Source: Hyphomicrobiales bacterium | GTDB lineage: Bacteria > Pseudomonadota > Alphaproteobacteria > Rhizobiales > Xanthobacteraceae | Direction: 5' to 3' | Length of the DNA stretch: 64,000 bases | Assembly: GCA_017305665.1 (NCBI GenBank) | Contig: JAFKKH010000026.1 | Location: 36,001-100,000 of the forward strand | Shown: positions 17,109-26,327 of the stretch, one piece after another | How positions within the stretch are numbered: the stretch's first letter is position 1 | Layout: the number at the start of each line of letters is the position of its first letter | Notes under the pieces: generated by a model | Told to the model about the DNA's origin: nothing | What the model saw: only the letters and a program-made list of their open reading frames with translations | The model's database searches: none | Program-made: the position numbers and the translations under genes

Positions 17109-17131
17109 GGATCGCTCCTCAGCTCATGTCT

Positions 17132-18130
17132 TTATCGCTGCGGGGGGACTGATGGCACCGGCGCGCCCGCTGGTGGCACCGAGCCGCGCCGTGCAGCAGC
17201 AGCCGCCGACGCCGCGCTTTCGCCGAAGGTCGCTTTCGCGATCTCGCCGATACCGGCCAGTGACGCCAGCATGCTGGTCGCTTCCAGCGGCAGCATCACG
17301 ACCTTCTGGTTCGGCGAGTTGGCGAGCTGGCCGAACGCCTTAATATATTTGTCGGCGATGAAATAGTTCAGCGACGCCACATCGCCCTTGGCGATGGCCT
17401 CGCTCACCATCTGCGTCGCCTTGGCTTCCGCTTCCGCCGAACGCTCACGCGCCTCGGCGTCGCGGAAGGCAGCTTCCTTGCGGCCCTCGGCTTCGAGGAT
17501 CTGCGACTGCTTCTGGCCCTCGGCCTTCAAAATCGCGGACTGGCGCTGGCCTTCCGCCTGAAGAATGTCGGCGCGCTTCTCGCGCTCGGCCTTCATCTGC
17601 CGGCCCATCGCCTGCACGAGATCGGCCGGGGGCACGATGTCCTTGATCTCGATGCGATTGACCTTGAGGCCCCATGGCGACACCGCGGCATCGACGACGC
17701 GTAGCAAGCGCTCGTTGATCTCGTCGCGATGCGACAGCACCTGGTCGAGGTCCATCGCGCCCATCACCGAACGGATGTTGGTCATGGTCAGCGTCACGAT
17801 GGCCTGATTGAGGTTCGACACCTCGTAGCTCGCCTTGGCCGCGTCGAATACCTGGTAGAAGGCGACGCCGTCGACCGTCACGGTGGCGTTGTCCTTGGTG
17901 ATGACCTCCTGCTCGGGAATGTCGATCACCTGCTCCATCATGTTCATCTTGCGGCCGACCCGGTCGAAATAGGGAATGATGAGATTGAGGCCGGGCTCGA
18001 GCGTGCGGGTGTACTTGCCGAACCGCTCGATGGTCCAGTCGTAGCCTTGCGGCACGGTTTTGACACCGGCGAACAGCGTCAGGATGACAAGCGCCACGAA
18101 AACAATCGCGAAGATATCGAAACCGGTCAT
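17132..18130 (-). CDS. SPFH/band 7 (stomatin-like) membrane protein
   Basis: A 332-residue stomatin/QmcA-type protein. One N-terminal membrane helix (about 5-23), a band 7 domain (about 25-200; [31 protein letters not shown]), a long charged helix (about 200-260; repeats of [18 protein letters not shown]) that drives oligomer formation, and a hydrophobic C-terminal part. ATG at 18130 follows GGGAGA. With NfeD it is expected to organise membrane domains and quality control. Proteolysis partners are not encoded nearby. Confidence 0.93.
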   Translation of the reverse strand: MTGFDIFAIVFVALVILTLFAGVKTVPQGYDWTIERFGKYTRTLEPGLNLIIPYFDRVGRKMNMMEQVIDIPEQEVITKDNATVTVDGVAFYQVFDAAKASYEVSNLNQAIVTLTMTNIRSVMGAMDLDQVLSHRDEINERLLRVVDAAVSPWGLKVNRIEIKDIVPPADLVQAMGRQMKAEREKRADILQAEGQRQSAILKAEGQKQSQILEAEGRKEAAFRDAEARERSAEAEAKATQMVSEAIAKGDVASLNYFIADKYIKAFGQLANSPNQKVVMLPLEATSMLASLAGIGEIAKATFGESAASAAAAARRGSVPPAGAPVPSVPPQR

Positions 18131-18273
18131 GAAAATCTCCCTGCCAGGCGCCGCCAGTCTGGAACGCAGAACCGCGCCCCGCAACTGTCTCATACAATTG
18201 CAGGGCGACGCACCTTTCGATTGGTCGCCACTGGCAGATGTAAGGTTCGATTTGGGGATAAGCGAGAGGCGGC

Positions 18274-19311
18274 TCAGAGCCAGCCCTGCAGCTCGCGCAG
18301 CACCAGTTGCCGGATCACGTCCATGCCGGGCTCACTGTCGTTCAGGCAGGGAATCGCCGTGAACGCCTCGCCGCCGTTGTGACGGAAGATTTCCGCATTC
18401 TCATACGCGATCTCCTCCAGCGTCTCCAGACAATCCGCCGAGAAGCCCGGCGTGATGACGGCAAGACGCTTCACGCCATCCTTGGCCAGTTTTGCGACGG
18501 TCTTGTCGGTGTAGGGCTGCAGCCATTTATCGAAGCCGAAACGCGACTGGAACGTCAGCATCAATTTCGACGCATCGAGCCCCATGCGCTTGCGCAACGC
18601 CTCGGTGGTGGCGACACATTGCTCCTGATACGGATCGCCCTTGTCGACATAGGTCTGCGGCATGCCGTGGAATGACGCCACGATGACATCGGGCTTGAAC
18701 TGCTGAGCCGCGAGATGGGTGTCGATGGAAACCGCGAGCGCTTCGATATAATCCGGATCGTCGTAGTACGGCGGCGTCACCCGCAGCGTCGGCTGCGCGC
18801 GCATCTCGCCGAGCACGCGAAACACCTCGTCGCACACGGTCGCCGACGTCGCCGCCGAATATTGCGGATAGAGCGGCACCACCAGCAGGCGGTCGCAGCC
18901 CTGAGTAGTCAAGGCCTCAATCCGCGAGCGGATCGAGGGATTACCGTAACGCATCGCCCAGTCCACGATGACATCGCCATGATCGGCGATATCAGCCGCG
19001 AGCTTGTCCGACTGCCCGCGCGTGATGGTTTTCAGCGGCGACTCGTTCAGCTCGGTGTTCCAGATCTTCAGGTAATCACGCGCCTTGCGGCGCGGACGCG
19101 TATTGAGAATGATGCCGTTCAGAATGAACTTCCAGAACAGGCCTTGCGTCTCGATGACGCGCGGGTCGGACAGGAATTCCTTCAGATAGACCCGCACACC
19201 CGCCGCGTCGGCGGTGTCGGGCGTACCGAGATTGACCAGCAGCACGCCGATGCGTTCACGCCCGGCATTCTGCGCGGCACGAGCCCTGTCGATGGGGATG
19301 ACGACGGTCAT
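18274..19311 (-). CDS. hemH: Ferrochelatase HemH
   Basis: Inserts Fe2+ into protoporphyrin IX, the last step of protoheme synthesis. The 345-residue protein has [29 protein letters not shown] at the N-terminus, the metal-binding His in [33 protein letters not shown], and the acidic active-site helix [14 protein letters not shown]. It lacks the C-terminal Fe-S extension found in some families. It stands alone on the minus strand, with no other heme genes in the window. Confidence 0.97.
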   Translation of the reverse strand: MTVVIPIDRARAAQNAGRERIGVLLVNLGTPDTADAAGVRVYLKEFLSDPRVIETQGLFWKFILNGIILNTRPRRKARDYLKIWNTELNESPLKTITRGQSDKLAADIADHGDVIVDWAMRYGNPSIRSRIEALTTQGCDRLLVVPLYPQYSAATSATVCDEVFRVLGEMRAQPTLRVTPPYYDDPDYIEALAVSIDTHLAAQQFKPDVIVASFHGMPQTYVDKGDPYQEQCVATTEALRKRMGLDASKLMLTFQSRFGFDKWLQPYTDKTVAKLAKDGVKRLAVITPGFSADCLETLEEIAYENAEIFRHNGGEAFTAIPCLNDSEPGMDVIRQLVLRELQGWL

Positions 19312-19400
19312 GATGGCTCTGGCTTCGCGCGCCGGTTCGTCCTTGTCAAGCGGCGGCGGCCGTCCCTATTTTGGGGCGGGATTGCGAAGGAGGAACGGCC

Positions 19401-19796
19401 ATGACCATAGCCGAGTGGTGCGTTTTCGGGGCGGTTCTGCTGTATCTCTTGACCATCGCGCCGTTCAAGGCGGCGGCGTTTCACAGCTTCCACAATGCGC
19501 GGCCGCGCGATCCGGAATTCTACCGCGATCCCCTGCGCGAACGCGCGCTGGGTGCGCACCTCAACGGCATCGAGACCTTCCCGTTCTTCGCCGCCGCCGT
19601 GCTGCTGGCGGAGTTCCGCGCCGCGCCCCAGCATCTGATCGATGAACTGGCGATCCTGTTCCTTGTCGTGCGTGCCGCTTATGTCCTCACCTACCTGGGC
19701 GACCGGCCGACGCTGCGGTCGATCCTCTGGAGCGTGGGCTTCGCCATCAACGCCGGCATCTTCTTCCTGCCGCTGATCCGGCACTGGCTGGCTTGA
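19401..19796 (+). CDS. MAPEG-family membrane protein
   Basis: A 131-residue four-helix membrane protein of the MAPEG superfamily (microsomal glutathione transferase-like). It shows FKAAAFHSFHNARPRDPEFY, RALGAHLNGIETFPFFAAAVLLAE and YLGDRPTLRSILWSVGFAINAGIFFLPL, matching the bacterial short MAPEG pattern with the conserved Asn-Glu helix 2. AAGGAGG precedes ATG 19401. Physiological substrate unknown. Confidence 0.9.
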   Translation: MTIAEWCVFGAVLLYLLTIAPFKAAAFHSFHNARPRDPEFYRDPLRERALGAHLNGIETFPFFAAAVLLAEFRAAPQHLIDELAILFLVVRAAYVLTYLGDRPTLRSILWSVGFAINAGIFFLPLIRHWLA

Positions 19797-19841
19797 CGAG
19801 CTGGATACGCAGTTGCGCATCCATGAATGACAGCATGAAAA

Positions 19842-20294
19842 TCAGATGATGGTGACCTTGGTCTTCACCGAATTGGCGATGAAGCAGGTCTCGTGGGCCT
19901 CGTGATGCAGTTGTGCGAGCCGCGCGGCGTCGGGCGCGTCGCCCGACCACACGATGTCAGGCTTCAGCGTCACCTGGGTGACGGCCTGACGGCCGGGCGC
20001 GATCTCTTCCATCACGCCTTCGGCATGGTCGCGATAGGACGCGATGTCGAAGCCGGCGAGCCGCGCCAGGTGCAGGAACGTCAGCATGTGGCAATTCGAC
20101 AGCGCCGCGACCAGCATCTCCTCGGGATCGACGGCGGCCTTGACCGCCCATTTGCCGACCACATGCGGCGATGCCGAGGCCGGCACGGTGACGCCGCCGT
20201 CGAAGCTGACGGTGTGACCGCGGCTGTAGCGGCCGCTGCGGAAGTCGTCGCCGGGCGCCAGCGTCCAGTCGATGTCGGCGGTGTATTTGGCCAT
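19842..20294 (-). CDS. OsmC-family peroxiredoxin-like protein
   Basis: A 150-residue OsmC/Ohr-superfamily protein, expected to reduce organic hydroperoxides with paired cysteines. The first is in LSNCHMLTFLHLARLAGF, and the second in the C-terminal HHEAHETCFIANSVKTKVTI. The HETCFIANS variant places it in the OsmC/YhfA-like branch rather than Ohr. GGAGG is 6 nt before the ATG at 20294; a GTG at 20309 would overlap the M3 peptidase stop. It follows the peptidase gene by 11 bp and is probably cotranscribed. Confidence 0.88.
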   Translation of the reverse strand: MAKYTADIDWTLAPGDDFRSGRYSRGHTVSFDGGVTVPASASPHVVGKWAVKAAVDPEEMLVAALSNCHMLTFLHLARLAGFDIASYRDHAEGVMEEIAPGRQAVTQVTLKPDIVWSGDAPDAARLAQLHHEAHETCFIANSVKTKVTII

Positions 20295-20305
20295 GGATCC
20301 TCCGC

Positions 20306-22396
20306 TCACGCCGCCTGCGGGGTTTCGACCAGTCCGCGCCGGCGCAGCAGCGCATCGGGCTCGGGCTCGCGGCCGCGGAAGGCGATGTAGGCCTCTTCGG
20401 GATCGCGGGAGCCGCCCGACGAATAGATATCATCGTGCAGCCGCTTCGCGGTCGCCGGGTCGAAGATGTCGCCGGCCTCCTCGAACGCGCCGAAGGCATC
20501 GGCATCCATCACCTCGGACCACATGTAGCTGTAATAACCCGCGGCATAGTGATCGCCCGAGAAGATGTGGCCGAACTGGGTCGGCCGGTGCCGCAGCGAA
20601 ATCTCGGCGGGCATGCCGATCTTCTCCAGTTCGGCGCGCTCGAAGGCGCGCACGTCGCGGCTCGCCGACGCCGGCTGGGTATGAAACTCGAGGTCGATCA
20701 GCGCCGAGGCGACGAATTCGACCGTGGCAAAGCCCTGGTTGAACTTTCGCGCGGCAAGGAAGCGCTGCAGCAGATCGTCGGGCAGCGCCTCGCCGGTCTG
20801 ATAGTGCCTGGCGAACTGGCGCAACACCTGCGGCTGCTCCTGCCAGTGCTCGTAGAGCTGCGAGGGCAACTCGACGAAATCGGTGAACACCGACGTGCCC
20901 GACAGCGAAGGATAGGTGACGTTCGACAGCATGCCGTGCAGGCCGTGGCCGAACTCATGGAACAGGGTGCGCGCGTCATCCGGCGACAGCAGCGCGGGCT
21001 GGCCTTCCGCACCCTTGGCGAAGTTGCAGATGTTGAGCACCAGCGGCGCCACGTCACCGTCGAGCTTCTGCTGGTCGCGCAGCGAGGTCATCCAGGCCCC
21101 GGAGCGCTTCGAGGCGCGGGCGAAGTAGTCGCCGTAGAACAAAGCCTGGTGCTTGCCGGACGCGTCCTTGACCTCCCAGACCCGGACGTCCGGATGCCAG
21201 ACCGGAACGTCCTTGCGCTCGGAGAAGGTGACGCCGAACAGCCGGTGCGCGCAGTCGAAGGCGGCGGCGATCATGCCGTCCAGCGTCAGATAGGGCTTGA
21301 TCGCGGCATCGTCGAAATTGGCGGTCTTCTGCCGCAGCTTTTCGGCGTAGTAGCGCCAGTCCCACGGCGCGAGGGCAAAGTTGCCGCCCTCCTCCGCGAT
21401 CATCGTCTGCATGGCGTCGCGGTCGGCAAGCGCGCGGGTGCGGGCCGGTTTCCAGACCCGCTCCAGCAGGCCGCGCACGGCTTCCGGCGTCTTGGCCATG
21501 GAATCCTCGAGGCGATAGGCGGCGAAAGTCGGGAAACCCAGGAGCTTCGCGCTCTCCTCGCGGAGCGCGAGGATCTCCACGATGGTCGCGTTATTGTCGT
21601 TGGCATTGCCGTTGTCGCCGCGCGCGGTGAAGGCCTTGTAGACCTTCTCGCGCAGATCGCGCCGGGTGGAGCTCTTGAGAAACGGCTCCATGGAGGAGCG
21701 CGACGTGGTCACGACGGCCTTGCCGGGAAGCCCGCGCTCCTCTGCCGCGGCACGCGCGGCCACGACGAAGCTGTCGGGGAGCCCGTCGAGATCGCCCTCG
21801 CCGAGCTCCAGGAACCACTCCTGTTCGTCGCCGAGCAGATGGTGGCTGAAGGCGGTCCCGAGATGGGCGAGCCGCTCGTTGATCTCGGCCATCCGCGTTT
21901 TGGCGGCCTCGTCGAGACCGGCGCCGGCGCGATGGAAGCGGGTGTAGGTCCGCTCCAGCAGCCGCAGCTGCTCCGGCGTCAGCCCGAGCGCGGCGCGGTT
22001 TTCGTGGAGCTGCACGATGCGGCCGAACAGCACCGCGTTCATCATGATCGGGTTCCAGTGCCGCGCCATCCGCAAGGAGACGTCGGTATCGATCGCGAGC
22101 AGAGCCGGGTTGGAGTGCGCCGACACCAGGTCGTAGAACACCGCCGACACCTTCGCGAGCAGCTTCCCCGAGCGCTCCAGCGCGGTGATGGTATTGGCGA
22201 AATCCGGTGCCGACGGGTCATGGGTGATGGCGGCGACCTCGGCGGCATGATCGGCGAAGGCCTGCTCGAACGCAGGAAGGAAATGCTCCGGCACGATCTC
22301 TCCGAACGGCGGCGTCTCGAGCGGCGTCTGCCACGGCTTCAGCAGCGGGTTTTCGGCATTCGACGCGGGGGCCGGCGATTGAGGCGTTTCGGTCAT
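20306..22396 (-). CDS. M3-family zinc oligopeptidase (OpdA/Dcp type)
   Basis: A 696-residue cytoplasmic metallopeptidase. The zinc site HEFGHGLHGM lies at about 470, with the third ligand Glu downstream in the FATVEFVASALIDLEFH region. No signal peptide is visible. Length and motifs fit oligopeptidase A or peptidyl-dipeptidase Dcp. I cannot separate the two by reading alone. ATG at 22396 gives MTETPQSPAP; the frame continues upstream but overlaps the divergent gene's promoter region. Confidence 0.93.
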   Translation of the reverse strand: MTETPQSPAPASNAENPLLKPWQTPLETPPFGEIVPEHFLPAFEQAFADHAAEVAAITHDPSAPDFANTITALERSGKLLAKVSAVFYDLVSAHSNPALLAIDTDVSLRMARHWNPIMMNAVLFGRIVQLHENRAALGLTPEQLRLLERTYTRFHRAGAGLDEAAKTRMAEINERLAHLGTAFSHHLLGDEQEWFLELGEGDLDGLPDSFVVAARAAAEERGLPGKAVVTTSRSSMEPFLKSSTRRDLREKVYKAFTARGDNGNANDNNATIVEILALREESAKLLGFPTFAAYRLEDSMAKTPEAVRGLLERVWKPARTRALADRDAMQTMIAEEGGNFALAPWDWRYYAEKLRQKTANFDDAAIKPYLTLDGMIAAAFDCAHRLFGVTFSERKDVPVWHPDVRVWEVKDASGKHQALFYGDYFARASKRSGAWMTSLRDQQKLDGDVAPLVLNICNFAKGAEGQPALLSPDDARTLFHEFGHGLHGMLSNVTYPSLSGTSVFTDFVELPSQLYEHWQEQPQVLRQFARHYQTGEALPDDLLQRFLAARKFNQGFATVEFVASALIDLEFHTQPASASRDVRAFERAELEKIGMPAEISLRHRPTQFGHIFSGDHYAAGYYSYMWSEVMDADAFGAFEEAGDIFDPATAKRLHDDIYSSGGSRDPEEAYIAFRGREPEPDALLRRRGLVETPQAA

Positions 22397-22535
22397 GAGA
22401 ATCCTGTTTTTGCCCATTTTGCCGCACCTACGGCAACATAGAGATATAGCACGCGGCGGGGCTTTTTTAGGCCTTTGCCGCTTGCCGCGGCGGGCATTTT
22501 CAGAGAGATTGCCGCCCGCAAACAGGACCTCGACA

Positions 22536-22796
22536 ATGACCTCGCAGCCCGCCTCCTCCGCTCCCCGCCAGATCGCCTGGCCCAGCGTCATCACCGTCAT
22601 CTCGGCGGCGATCCTGATCGGTGCGGAAGTGTTCGGCGCGGCATTCGCCGGCGGCTGGGCGCTCGCCATCCTGTTCGGGCTGAACGACACCGAGGCGCAC
22701 ATCCTTCAGGCGATACTGTTTGCGATCGGCGTCTTCGTCATGATCAACTTCGTGCGCGCCGCCCAGCGCGTCGAGCCCTTCGTCCGGCGCGCGTGA
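22536..22796 (+). CDS. Small two-helix membrane protein
   Basis: An 86-residue protein of unknown function with two predicted membrane helices, about 20-45 (VITVISAAILIGAEVFGAAFAGGWALAILFG) and 55-73 (ILQAILFAIGVFVMINFV), and a basic C-terminus. The ATG at 22536 is chosen because it starts a normal short polar N-terminus; the frame extends upstream without a ribosome site. It is divergent from the M3 peptidase gene. Confidence 0.72.
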   Translation: MTSQPASSAPRQIAWPSVITVISAAILIGAEVFGAAFAGGWALAILFGLNDTEAHILQAILFAIGVFVMINFVRAAQRVEPFVRRA

Positions 22797-22858
22797 CAGA
22801 AACCGCTGCGGCACAGGGCTAACTTCGCTTCCTCCGCGCGAGCCGCGCTCACGTTTCG

Positions 22859-22875
22859 TTAAACAACTTTAACAT
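22859..22875. promoter_or_regulatory. CtrA-like site TTAA-N6-TTAAC
   Basis: TTAAACAACTTTAAC lies within GTTAAACAACTTTAACA in the long gap before the ornithine decarboxylase leader. It has the same N6 spacing as the stronger tandem site before fliF, one base short of the CtrA consensus. It lacks the TTAACCAT octamer, so support is weak. Confidence 0.3.
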
Positions 22876-23017
22876 CCGTTCATCTTCGACACGCGCGAGC
22901 GCGGCATATTGCCCGCATCGTGGAGAAACTCCGCTGCGATCGAAAAAAAATGTTGCGCAGCGAATTCAAAAGACTTATTTCCCGTCCTGCCCAATTTCGC
23001 ACGTGCCTGTGGTCGTG

Positions 23018-23160
23018 TGTCAGTCGGTAGGTATCCGGACAAGAGGCCGGACAGCCGCCAAGGGATGAAGGATCCGAGCTTCTCTCTCCAGGGAAGCGCC
23101 AAGCAAAGGTCCTCCGCTCCTTGCAACCGTGACTGACAGCCGGAGGCGAACCGGCGTACT
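23018..23160 (+). ncRNA. Structured 5' leader RNA of ornithine decarboxylase (probable speF motif)
   Basis: A long-range closing stem pairs TGTCAGTCGGT (23018-23028) with ACCGTGACTGACA (23126-23138), with a 2-nt bulge. Inside are hairpins TCCGG/CCGGA (23034-23051), GCTTC/GAAGC and GCAAAGG/CCTTGC, so the element is a multibranch junction. A further hairpin GCCGG/CCGGC follows at about 23139-23155. A conserved RNA of this kind, speF, is known upstream of ornithine decarboxylase in alphaproteobacteria. The gene downstream is exactly that enzyme, so regulation by a polyamine or related signal is inferred. The gap 22797-23426 holds no other gene. Confidence 0.65.
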
Positions 23161-23426
23161 CCGCTCTCAACGGGGGACGCGACTTAAAGCAACGACGGAT
23201 CGGGCTTTTTTGGTCTCTACCGGCAGTCCAACGCCGGCGCGGGCTACTGAAAAGGCTTGTCCTTCATTGCCAGGTGTGCGGGCGGGATCATTCCCAACCA
23301 ATCCACGGCAGCACATTTCGGCTTGAGTTCGAGGCCTTGTCGCGTCTCCATCGTGCGGCATCGCCAAAGCACTCATGTCGAAGATCATTTTGAACGAGTC
23401 CGTCGCTGGACCGTTTGGAGGGTGCT

Positions 23427-24569
23427 ATGACCGAACGTATTCAGGAATTCCTGCGCAACCGCCGCAGCGAGGGCCGCGACACCGAGCCATGCCTCGTGGT
23501 CGACCTCGAGGTCGTGCGCGACAACTACCAGACCTTCTCGAAGGCGCTGCCGGACTCTCGCGTGTTCTACGCGGTGAAGGCGAATCCTGCGCCCGAGGTG
23601 CTGAGCCTGCTCGCCTCGCTCGGCTCGTGCTTCGACACCGCGACGGTGGCGGAGATCGAGATGGCGCTGGCCGCCGGCGCAACGCCGGACCGCATCTCCT
23701 TCGGCAACACCATCAAGAAGGAGCGCGATATCGCGCGCGCCTACGCGCTCGGCATCCGCCTCTTCGCCGTGGACTGCACCGCCGAGGTCGAGAAGATCGC
23801 ACGCGCCGCGCCGGCCGCGAAGGTGTTCTGCCGCATTCTCTATGATTGCGCCGGCGCCGAGTGGCCACTGTCGCGCAAGTTCGGTTGCGACCCGGAGATG
23901 GCGGTCGACGTGCTCGACCTTGCCAAGCGCCTGCGTCTGGAGCCGGTCGGCATCTCGTTCCATGTCGGCTCGCAGCAGCGCAAGGTGAAGGCGTGGGACC
24001 GTGCGCTGGCGATGGCCTCGCAGGTGTTCCGCGACTGCGCCGAGCGCGGCATCAACCTGTCCATGGTTAACATGGGCGGCGGCTTCCCGACCCGGTATCT
24101 GAAGGACGTGCCGCCGGTGGTGCAGTACGGCCGGTCGATCTTCCGTGCGCTGCGCAAGCACTTCGGCAACCAGATCCCGGAGACGATCATCGAGCCGGGC
24201 CGCGGCATGGTGGGCAACGCCGGCATCATCGAGACCGAAGTCGTTCTGATCTCCAAGAAGAGCGACGAGGACGAGGTGCGCTGGGTCTACCTCGACATCG
24301 GCAAGTTCGGCGGTCTCGCCGAGACGATGGACGAGTCGATCCGCTACGCCATCAAGACGCCGCACGACGGCGCCGAGATGACGCCCTGCGTGCTGGCCGG
24401 CCCGACCTGCGACAGCGCGGACGTGCTGTACGAGAAGTCGCCGTATCCGCTGCCGGTGACGCTCGAGATCGGCGACAAGCTGCTGATCGAGGGCACCGGC
24501 GCGTATACCTCGACCTACTCGTCGGTGGCTTTCAACGGCATTCCGCCGCTGAAGACCTACCACATCTGA
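23427..24569 (+). CDS. Ornithine/lysine decarboxylase (fold III, PLP)
   Basis: Decarboxylates ornithine to putrescine (some homologues also accept lysine). The 380-residue protein is an alanine-racemase-fold enzyme: the PLP lysine in VFYAVKANPAPEVL (about 50), the phosphate loop GGGFPTRYL, EPGRGMVGNAG, and the active-site cysteine at GPTCDSADVLYE near the C-terminus, which is donated across the dimer. GGAGGG precedes the ATG. It is preceded by a structured leader RNA, and homospermidine synthase follows 2.8 kb downstream, together giving ornithine to homospermidine. Confidence 0.94.
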   Translation: MTERIQEFLRNRRSEGRDTEPCLVVDLEVVRDNYQTFSKALPDSRVFYAVKANPAPEVLSLLASLGSCFDTATVAEIEMALAAGATPDRISFGNTIKKERDIARAYALGIRLFAVDCTAEVEKIARAAPAAKVFCRILYDCAGAEWPLSRKFGCDPEMAVDVLDLAKRLRLEPVGISFHVGSQQRKVKAWDRALAMASQVFRDCAERGINLSMVNMGGGFPTRYLKDVPPVVQYGRSIFRALRKHFGNQIPETIIEPGRGMVGNAGIIETEVVLISKKSDEDEVRWVYLDIGKFGGLAETMDESIRYAIKTPHDGAEMTPCVLAGPTCDSADVLYEKSPYPLPVTLEIGDKLLIEGTGAYTSTYSSVAFNGIPPLKTYHI

Positions 24570-24703
24570 GCCGGAACCTTCGCCTCTCCAAAGAGGTGAG
24601 CAAGAGAACGGGGAGCCGGTGCGCCGGCTCCCATCCCGTCACAACCTGATTTGCTGACAACACGCCGCGGCCCGATGGCCGTTCGCGTGGGGACTGACGT
24701 GCC

Positions 24704-25306
24704 ATGACCGCTGTTTGGAAACCGACTGCTGCCCTCTCCATCGATGCCACTCCGTTCGCGATCCGTGCGGAGCAGGCCTCGGACGTCCGCGCGCGTGAAG
24801 CGCTGCTCGATGCGAGCTTCGGCGAAGGCCGACACGCGCGCACCTGCCAGCGCCTGCGCGACGGACGGAAGCCCGCCGAAGGCCTCGCCTTCTCGGCGGT
24901 GCACGATGGCAGGCTGGTCGGGACCGTGCGGCTCTGGCACGTCAGCGCCGGGGGCATTCCGGCGCTGGTGCTTGGACCGCTGGCGGTGGAGGCATCGTGC
25001 CGCGCGCTCGGCATCGGCGCGGCACTGATGCGGCATGCGCTGGCCGCAGCGAAAGCCCGCGGCCACGCCGCCGTCATCCTGCGCGGCGATCCCGCCTACT
25101 ACGCACGGTTCGGCTTCAGCGCGGACAAGACCGGCGGCCTGGAGCTGCCGGGCCCGTTCGAGCGCGACCGCCTGCTCGCCGTCGAACTGCGCGACGGGGC
25201 GCTTGACGAAGCCCAGGGCATGATCGTGGCAACCGGCGCGGCCGCGCTGGAAGCGAGGGGCCATCGCCGGATGAAACGCCAGCGGCTGACGCCGCGCGCG
25301 GCCTGA
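24704..25306 (+). CDS. GNAT-family N-acetyltransferase
   Basis: A 200-residue acetyltransferase. Acetyl-CoA motif A is ALVLGPLAVEASCRALGIGAALMRHALAAAKARG with the variant R-x-x-GIG/A; the C-terminal part YYARFGFSADKTGGLELPGPFE is typical of the YhbS-like branch. Substrate unknown. Its location 134 bp after ornithine decarboxylase suggests a possible link to polyamine acetylation, but nothing in the sequence proves it. Confidence 0.85.
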   Translation: MTAVWKPTAALSIDATPFAIRAEQASDVRAREALLDASFGEGRHARTCQRLRDGRKPAEGLAFSAVHDGRLVGTVRLWHVSAGGIPALVLGPLAVEASCRALGIGAALMRHALAAAKARGHAAVILRGDPAYYARFGFSADKTGGLELPGPFERDRLLAVELRDGALDEAQGMIVATGAAALEARGHRRMKRQRLTPRAA

Positions 25307-25319
25307 CGGATTCCGATCG

Positions 25320-25472
25320 ATGACAGCACTCGACCCCGAGGCAGGCGCATGGTGCGTGGATGAGCGCAGCCGCAAGGTCACGCGCCCGGCCCTGACGACG
25401 CTGATGATGATCCTGCTCGGCGTCATGATCGCGATCGACGTGTGGAGACGCCGGCGCAACGCCGCCGGATAA
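25320..25472 (+). CDS. Small membrane protein (50 residues)
   Basis: A short frame starting 13 bp after the GNAT stop: MTALDPEAGAWCVDERSRK, then one membrane helix (about 25-41, ALTTLMMILLGVMIAIDVW) and a basic tail RRRRNAAG. The hydrophobic helix next to an Arg-rich end is a normal N-out, C-in or anchored topology and is unlikely by chance. No family is recognised and no strong ribosome site is visible, so cotranslation with the GNAT gene is possible. Confidence 0.5.
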   Translation: MTALDPEAGAWCVDERSRKVTRPALTTLMMILLGVMIAIDVWRRRRNAAG

Positions 25473-25572
25473 GCCGCCCACACGCAAAGTCCGATCACAG
25501 TCACGGCCAAGCGCCGTTCCACCTGATTCCGTTGCGCGTTCCTTTGCGCGCCAAGATGTCGCAGTTCACGCG

Positions 25573-25600
25573 TTGACTTGCGCGCAAGCGAGCCTACCTT
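25573..25600 (+). promoter_or_regulatory. Candidate sigma-70 promoter before rnk
   Basis: TTGACT, a 16-bp spacer and TACCTT lie in the 352-bp gap between the small membrane gene and rnk (start 25825). Apart from this the gap shows no gene or strong hairpin. The long leader (over 200 nt) makes the assignment tentative. Confidence 0.35.
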
Positions 25601-25824
25601 AAAGCCATCATGTCGAACGTGTGCAGAAACCGTCTGTTGTTGCGCGCAGGTCACCTCATCGCAGGAAGGTGACCCGGGCGGACGCGTGCGCCGTCCGGGA
25701 CCGATTTTCGTTCGACCTTTTTTCCAGCTTCGACCATCTCGTCAGCAACCGCTTCCGGCTTTCCCGCCGAAAGCCGTTTCTCCGCGCCGCTTGATTGACC
25801 GCAACGCCAGCCAACGTGAGCATC

Positions 25825-26229
25825 ATGCACAACGATCTGCAAACTCGTCTGCCGCCCATCACCATCAGCGCACGCGATGCCGCGAAGTTGCGCCATCTCG
25901 CCGACGCCGCGGCCGAGACCTATCCCGCGACCGCGGATTTCCTCTCCCGCGAGCTTGAACGCGCCAGCATTTGTCCGGCGGACCGGTCGATGCGCCACGT
26001 GGTCATGATGGAGTCCGAGGTGAGCTTCCGCGATGACATCAGCGGTCAGACTCGCACCATGACGCTGGTCTATCCCGAAGCCGCGGATGTCGGCGCCAGC
26101 AGGATCTCCGTGCTGACGCCGATCGGCGCGGCGCTGATCGGCCTGTCGGCCGGTCAGACGATCGAATTCCAGACGCCGGCCGGCGGATGGCGCTCGCTGA
26201 CCGTCACCGATGTCCGCAACCACATCTGA
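25825..26229 (+). CDS. rnk: Nucleoside diphosphate kinase regulator Rnk (GreA/B-like)
   Basis: A 134-residue Rnk/GreA-C-terminal-domain protein. It has a short helical N-terminus (LPPITISARDAAKLRHLADAAAETYP) and the FKBP-like C-terminal domain (about 55-134) with TMTLVYPEAADVGASRISVLTPIGAALIGLSAGQTIEF. Rnk binds RNA polymerase near the secondary channel; the short N-terminus lacks the long GreA coiled-coil finger. ATG at 25825 is preferred over the upstream TTG. It sits between polyamine genes, but this link is only positional. Confidence 0.9.
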   Translation: MHNDLQTRLPPITISARDAAKLRHLADAAAETYPATADFLSRELERASICPADRSMRHVVMMESEVSFRDDISGQTRTMTLVYPEAADVGASRISVLTPIGAALIGLSAGQTIEFQTPAGGWRSLTVTDVRNHI

Positions 26230-26251
26230 GATCGTGGTCAGGGCACGTTAC

Positions 26252-26264
26252 GTTATAAAATATC
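26252..26264 (+). promoter_or_regulatory. Weak Zur-box-like sequence before the CDF gene
   Basis: GTTATAAAATATC in the context TACGTTATAAAATATCAG matches 13 of 18 positions of the perfect Zur-type box at 34443-34460. It lies 64 bp before the CDF transporter start. A zinc-export gene under a Zur site would be unusual but known in some bacteria. Evidence is weak. Confidence 0.35.
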
Positions 26265-26327
26265 AGTGCGATGAATTTCGATCGATGACGGTCGCCTGCG
26301 CCGTTGCCGGGTGCTACGACTCGGCCC

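Noticed and set aside
20435-22441. 668-codon open frame antisense to the M3 peptidase
   Set aside because: Antisense shadow of a gene with intact zinc site; product is Arg/Leu/Val-rich and resembles nothing.
23065-23136. 23-codon leader peptide frame in the decarboxylase leader
   Set aside because: Its ATG abuts AAGGG with no spacing and the frame crosses the RNA stems; the structured RNA explains the region better.
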